This document shows, piece by piece, positions 57,023 through 64,000 of a stretch of 64,000 nucleotides of DNA. The notes beneath the pieces were generated by a model. That model was not told the DNA's origin. It worked only from the letters and a program-made list of their open reading frames with translations, and searched no databases. Position numbers and translations under genes: made by a program. How positions within the stretch are numbered: position 1 is the stretch's first letter; the number at the start of each line of letters is the position of its first letter. Source of the DNA: Strigops habroptila (taxonomy: Eukaryota > Chordata > Aves > Psittaciformes > Psittacidae); assembly GCF_004027225.2 (NCBI RefSeq), contig NC_044278.2, forward strand, positions 54,801,743-54,865,742. The letters are read 5' to 3'.

Positions 57023-59454
57023 TCAGCAGTGTAGACTAAGGAATCTGAAGAACCCCTTTCTCTTGGTCAAGCAGCTGACTATTTTCACTGAGCTGGAGGA
57101 CGCCTATGCGAAACTCTGCAGCTCATCCCATCAACACAGCTGCAGAGGGAAATATCGCAACTCCTGGGCTGGTGCCTCCTTTCCAGCGCTGGTCCGATGA
57201 AACCAGCTGCTGTTTTTGGCGACAGTGAACAATGTGCAATAGTCGATGCTATCTGTGCCGAGCAGGTAACCTTTTACATTTCGTATTCAGTCAGCAGTCA
57301 CATGAATGATGAGGCATGGAGCAAAGCCCTTCTGAATGGTCTGGTTTGTGGTGCCAGCAGCAGAACATGTGATAGGGAAAAATCCTTGCTCAGAATTTTT
57401 CTCATGTCATAAGAGTAGGAGAGGGAAACTGAGACTTGCACCACTCGGTCACCCTGAGGGCTAGCCCAGTCTCCCCAAATTAAGAGGCAAATGAACGTCT
57501 GGGGTGATAAAAAGAGGAGGTTAATAAAAGATGCAGGGGAGGGTTTTGTAGTCACTTTGAATGATAAGGAAAAAACTACTCTTGTGATTAAAGCATATTA
57601 GCATCAATAAGGTTTGGCTCCTGTTCCCAGCTGTGCCACAACCTTCTTGTGTGAAAAGAAGAACCCGCTCTCCTCGCAGGGCTCCTCACCTCCTACATGC
57701 AAAGCCCAATCCCCGCCTCAGTGGAGACCTGCAAGCTGTTGCCTGCAGCACGCCCGCGGAAGGGCTTTGCCTGAGAGCCTCCATGATTCCCACAGATGCT
57801 GCAGTTCAACAACATCTTGCCTGGATTTAAGACTTTTGGGGGTTTTCCTTCTTTGGCATTTGCCATTTTTTTGCCTGTGGGAGATGAAGACAGAAGATGC
57901 TGAGTGCCTTCTCTCACCCAGCCCTGCTCAGCAGAGGTAGGTGGTGGTGGGTCCCCCCCGGCAGCTGGTCCAGCAAGGTGGGGACAAGGGCAGGCTTGCC
58001 ATGGGGACAGAGTTAGGGGGAAAGGCAGGAGGCAGGTTGCTGCTGGCAGTCACTGGCCCCACCATGATCAGAGAGCGCAGAAGCCACTTGAGAGGAATCA
58101 GCCTCAACCCAACATGCGAGAACAATGCATTTCTTTACTAGTGCAAGACTTTAATGAACATGTTAGTTTGATGTTCAAATGATTAACAGGATGAATGTTT
58201 TTCCCAGATAAGCAAATAGCCAAGATAGACCCAGTATTATCCTATCACAGTCACCATCCAGCTACATTTGGAGATTTAAAAATTACAGCCCTAGGCCAGA
58301 GACAGATTCAAGCATTTCTAGCAAAAGAGGCAGTCATTTCCAAGTTGAGCTCCTGCCAAGCTCATTGCATTACAGGCAAATTGGCTGTGAGTGCCTTGAG
58401 GACCCTTCTCAGCCTTCCTTGGCCTCCCAAGGCTCCAACTCATTTCAGCACAAATCCTCTGCTTGCTCTCACAAAACTTTTCACATTGCTTTGTTTTCCT
58501 TTTTTTAACCTAAATGGTAACTTTGAAGGGAGGTTCATGTAGAACAATATGCTTTTTTTCACATCATTCAGCTGGAACGCGTATTCAAAAGGGAAATTCT
58601 GGTTTACTATCATTTTAACTGCCTCCATTTTAAAAGAAAGTGACTGGTTCTCTGGTGCAGGAAAAAAGAGTAATCTCTTTTTTTTTTTTTCTCAAAAATA
58701 TTTCCCAATGCATTTTTCTCTAAAGGAATTTTGCAGGAGAAAACCACATTTCCCACTCAGCTCTTCTTTTTCTGGTGACGTGAATTACTTCCCACCACAA
58801 GCTGTGGCAAAGCAAAACCACATCAGCCAGAGAGACAAAGCATTTGCCTAACCACGACTAAAAAACCCCATGTGCTGCTTTGCTGTGGAGCAGCTCAGAT
58901 GCTGCATCGTCGATCAGCAGCAGCGCTAGGCAGTGCAGCAGCTGGGACAGCGTTACCAGAGCACATCTCTGATTTACTCAGGTGGTTGCAAATGCTCTGG
59001 GAGCACCCCCACCACATTTTGCACCATCTCTTATTCCTAACCCCACCAACATCTAGACTTACCAGCACAGCATCACATCTCCCACCCTTAGCACACCACT
59101 TCAGTATCCCCTATATCAACCTTTTCAGAGGTCGGTTCCCTTTAGGAGGAGGAGACACATCTCAAAGGCTTTGTGGATGCTGCTGGCAAGTGGTGCACCC
59201 CTGCAGTAGAAGGTGCGTGTATTTGTTGCTAGCCAGCCAGCTATTCTTTTAATTATTTCCACAATATCAAGAGCCTGTCCCTGCCGTGCACTCCATTTGT
59301 TTCTGATATAGCAAAGCAGAAGTTTACAGAGACGTTGGCCAAAAGCACTGTCATTAACAGCAGAAAAATAAAATCTGAACCTTTAAAAACCATCTTATTT
59401 TTTTAAATAAATCAAGCTTTGGATATACATGGGGAGACGTTGTAACAGTCTTCC
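57023..59454. other. Intergenic, no gene supported
   Basis: No exon, RNA gene or repeat copy is recognised between the inverted repeat and the next CR1. The open frames here are short and without motifs. A T-rich run lies near 58678-58691. Confidence 0.55.
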
Positions 59455-59780
59455 AGGACCTAAAGGGGCCTACAGGAAAGCTGGAGAGGGACGTTTTACA
59501 AGGGCATGTAGTGACAGGACAAGGGGAATGGCTTTAAGCTGACAGAGGGGAGATTTAGATTAGCCATTACGAAGAAATTCTTCATTATGAGAGAGGTGAG
59601 GCACTGGCACAGGGTGCCCAGAGAAGCTGTGGCTGCCCCATCCCTGGCAATGTTCAAGGCCAGGTTGGAAGGGGCTTTGAGCAACCTGGTCTAGTGGAAG
59701 GTGTCCCTGTCCATAGCAGCAGGTTGGAACTTGATGATCTTTAAGGTCCCTTCCAACCCAAACCATTCTGTGATTTATGA
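59455..59780 (+). mobile_element. CR1 LINE 3' fragment
   Basis: The sense strand runs from about aggacctaaaggggcctaca through gtgacaggacaaggggaatg and tgtggctgccccatccctgg to accattctgtgatttatgat. About 325 bp are present with a short tail. Confidence 0.95.
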
Positions 59781-61124
59781 TAAAGGCAGCAGTGCACCCC
59801 TGTATCTCTGGCTGACACCCCACCACAGTGTTTCCTTCTGGGGTGACCTCCTCTCTCCTTTCCCACTACTTTGGTTTCCTCTGATGCAGCTCCTACCACT
59901 TCTTTTGCTGATCCCTAGTTTTTATCAACACAGTGTAGCTGGGAGAGTGTATCCAGGCACTAGCGTACCACATATACTAATGTGGTGTCTAAACAATTGT
60001 ATCTGTCTTCTGTCACCTACCTGCATGTGCTCAAACAATAGCTCTGTATTTGTTCTCATGGCTTTGCAAATATTTAGTAAATCCATCGCTCCTCTCTTTT
60101 TTTCATAGCTCTCCAAATTACACTCATGTTGCTTATTCCCCTTGTAGGTCCATCCCAGCTTTAGTTACTCTAGAAACTTGACTTTGCATATAACTGGATT
60201 GTCCCTATATCTTAAAGTCATTCTTCACCTAGACAGAGTCATCCTCTGCTGCTGTCTCCCTCTTGGAGATGACAACAGGCATGGTTAGAGTTAATGAAGA
60301 CACAGTTATTAAAAACCTGTGCCAGGCAGGCACGGTTGCAGCTACTTACCCCAGCAATATGCCACTTGACAGCGTTGTCTAAATGTGAAGCTAAGGCTTA
60401 TCTTCCCCTGGCTTCGCCCTTTTGTAGGCAGAGCTTGGTCCCTCCCTGGTGCTTGAGAAGTGAAGAACTGGAGCTCCCCGGGCAGTCAGTGCTGCCTGCT
60501 TTTATTTCAGCAGAGCTATATTGCCAGCAAAGGATTACTTGAGTTTTCTCCGGCTTGGTTGGGAATAAATACTCTTCACCTATGATATAGATTTTGGTCA
60601 CGAGGGTGAAGAAATCCTTCAGGGCACAGCAGCTGCTCCTCCTGATACAGCCTTTCCTGTCAGTGGGTTCTTGCTCAATCCTAATGGAAATCAGCGCAAG
60701 TCTTTGATCAAAGAGGTGAGCGCCATTAATAAGCAAGGGATTAAACAAAAGTCAGGAAGCCTTCCTAATTGAGGGAACTGGCAACCACGCAGCTCCAGTT
60801 TGAGACTGATCCAGTGCCCCATCATGGGACTCCAGTCAAAATATGCTGGCAGCACCTGTTTGGGTTCCTCAGGGCTGGGGCGCGGGAAGCAGCTAAGGCC
60901 TCTGCACTGCAGGCTGCGGCGAGGTGCGCTCCTGGGGCGTTTCGGTAACCCTAAAAATACAACTCTCCTGGCAGAGTTGGCTCTTCCTGCTCATGTGATG
61001 CCTATGAAACCAGCGTAGCAAAGCCCAGCGGGTAATCCTACAGAGGGGAGGTGGTATTTACCTGTAAAGTGTCTGCAGAAGCTTATTGTACCTGCTCCCA
61101 CACTCACAGGCACAGAGACACATA
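59781..61124. other. Intergenic, no gene supported
   Basis: No repeat copy, exon or RNA gene is recognised. A GC-richer patch at about 60870-60950 is too short to call a CpG island. Confidence 0.55.
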
Positions 61125-61745
61125 CTGTCAGGGATGGGGCAGCCACAGCTTCTCTGGGCAACCCGCTCCAGTGCCTCACCACCTCATAGTGAAGAATTTC
61201 TTCCTAATATCTAATCTAAATCTGCTGTCAGTTTAAAGCCATTCCCCCTTGTCCTATCACTACATGCACTTGTAAAAAGTCCCTCTCCAGCTTTCCTGTA
61301 GGACCCCTTTAGGTACCGAATGTCTGCTACAAGTTCTCTCCAGAGACTTCTCAGGCTGAACAAGCCCAACTCTCTCAGTCTCTCTTCATAGGAGAGGTGC
61401 TCCTGGCCTTGGATCATCTTCGTGGCCTCCTCTGGACTCACTCGAGCAGGTCCACATCCTACTTATGTTGGGGGCCTCAGAGCTGGGATGCAATACTGCA
61501 GGTGGGGTCTCACAAGACCCCCACTCGACCTGCTGATCACACTTCGGATGCAGCCCAGGACATGGTTGGCTTTCTGTGCTGTGAGTGCACACTGCCAGCT
61601 CAGGCTGAGCTTCTCATCAATCAACACCCCAAGTCCTTCTCCGCAGGGCTGCTTCGTACCACTTCTCCACCCGTCCTGTAGCTGTGCCCGGGATTGCCCC
61701 AAACCAGGTGTAGGACCTTGCACTTGACCAAATACCCCCACATGT
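61125..61745 (-). mobile_element. CR1 LINE fragment lacking its 3' tail
   Basis: The element begins abruptly at gtcagggatggggcagccac, missing the last 110 bp or so of a normal CR1 3' end. It extends about 620 bp into the LINE reading frame. The minus-strand translation shows reverse-transcriptase tail pieces ([27 protein letters not shown]) interrupted by a deletion. Loss of the 3' end suggests a later deletion rather than normal 5' truncation. Confidence 0.9.
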
Positions 61746-62762
61746 TTTAAAGAGGAAAAATGGTGACTTGCAATAGTCACATTTGAACCCTTGGTTCAAA
61801 GCAGCGCCACAGCCTCAATGTAATGCTGTGGGGCAGGGGTGATGCTCAGGAGGCATAGCAGACACAAGCAGATCCCGCAGAGAGAAACTAACTCCAACAG
61901 GCTTGTGGAGGCACAGCAGAAAACCATGATGTACCAATTTTTGGAGCTACCTGCAGAGAAGACACACAGCCACAGGCTCTCTTGGCAGTCATTTGGTGTG
62001 TTACCCTCACACAGCAGGACGGGGATGGATAGCTATTCCATCTGCAGGTGGAGATGCACAAACATGGGAGCGTGTAACACGACAACAGCAAAATCTACAG
62101 TTCAAAAACTAGCTGAGATACATCACAGTTCTTTCAGCACATACAGGCCTGAAGTTACCAGCAAAAAACCAACCCAGTGAATAATCTTGTCATTTGCAAG
62201 AGGTGCTGTGAAGAAATTACAATAACACTTCCCTTTCAAGCACATGCATCAAACCAGTTGCCATTTGGGCATGCAGCCCTCTTTTGCTCTGGGGGAGTTA
62301 TGTTCAGTGAGAGGTATGTGCAGGTGGTGTTTTCTTCTAAATTCAAACGACCAAGAATACCTGACACCTTCCTGTTGTCATGGATCAACCCAGAACAGGC
62401 TGAGATCTTCAGAGGATGGATACAGTTCTTGATTCCAAAAGTCTGGGTTTATATTTAACAAAATGAACAACACAGTGACATGTACTGGGGAGAGATGATG
62501 ACTGGCTCCAGCCCATCAGAGTTAACTTAAACACAACCACAGCTGAGGCCTTAAAAAGGCAATGTAAAAAGGAAGCTGCAGATGCACAGTAATAGGTATT
62601 AGAGTTTCAGTTATTCAGAACATCTGAAGACATGAGACAAATGAAGTTCTAGTTAAAGTGGTGGTAAGACCACAAATGGATAGGAGACAAGAGAATAACC
62701 AATAAAAAGAAAATATATTAAAACATTATTTAATCATAAAAGAAAGTTACAACATTCAGTAA
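61746..62762. other. Intergenic, no gene supported
   Basis: This stretch follows the second regucalcin gene downstream. Nothing beyond short chance frames is seen. Confidence 0.55.
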
Positions 62763-62768
62763 TTTATT
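62763..62768 (-). terminator. Probable polyadenylation signal of RGN
   Basis: TTTATT on the plus strand is AATAAA on the minus strand, about 250 bp past the RGN stop codon at 63019. Confidence 0.5.
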
Positions 62769-63018
62769 AGGGGGAGAATCTTTTTAACAACAGGAAAAGC
62801 ACCATCAGATATTTAAAGTAATAGAGTTTAAGGGGGCGGTGGGATCAGTTTTAAAATATTCCGTGTATTTCAGCAGTTTTTCATCCTTTCCTCATGAGAT
62901 ATTATAATTGTGTTGTGGTTTCAAAGCAGAAGATTCTGAATACCAGACTAAGACCTTTCCACTTGTCTTGCTTACATCAGTCCTTCTCCATCCATTATGT
63001 GGATATCCAGGTGTATAT

Positions 63019-63999
<981 letters not shown>

Positions 64000-64000
64000 A

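Overview
The window is avian nuclear DNA. The main sign is about a dozen CR1 LINE copies whose 3' ends carry the ATTCTATG-type tail typical of birds. There are also solo LTRs of the kind common in songbird and other neoavian genomes, and split vertebrate genes with GT-AG introns. Gene identities come from comparing hand-spliced translations with remembered vertebrate families; no search was run.

Layout, left to right. (1) 0.8-4.8 kb, minus strand: a chain of candidate exons that stays in frame from a signal-peptide-like start to a stop. I do not recognise the product, and it may be an undescribed gene. (2) 7.7-8.8 kb: a CpG island with a (GCC)12 tract. It is the promoter of GTPBP6 and may also fire leftward. 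(3) 8.3-19.4 kb, plus strand: GTPBP6, ten coding exons, 538 aa, an HflX-type GTPase acting on the mitochondrial ribosome. (4) 21.7-34.6 kb, minus strand: PLCXD1, six coding exons, 337 aa, a PLC-X-domain protein. It converges tail to tail with GTPBP6, as in the human pseudoautosomal region PAR1. A CpG island at 37.8-38.35 kb is its likely promoter, reached through a noncoding first exon. (5) 48.1-53.9 kb, minus strand: a complete regucalcin-like gene of six exons and 300 aa. (6) 63.0-64.0 kb, minus strand: the last two exons of a second regucalcin gene whose 5' part lies beyond the window. The second gene looks like the conserved RGN orthologue and the complete one like a more diverged paralogue, so this is a tandem duplication.

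The stretches between genes (38.4-47.7 kb and 54-63 kb) hold CR1 copies, simple repeats and one perfect 14-bp inverted repeat, with no gene I can support. The genes do not form a pathway; they are neighbours in a region sharing genes with the human X short arm and PAR1. Most open frames elsewhere are short chance frames or CR1 remnants.
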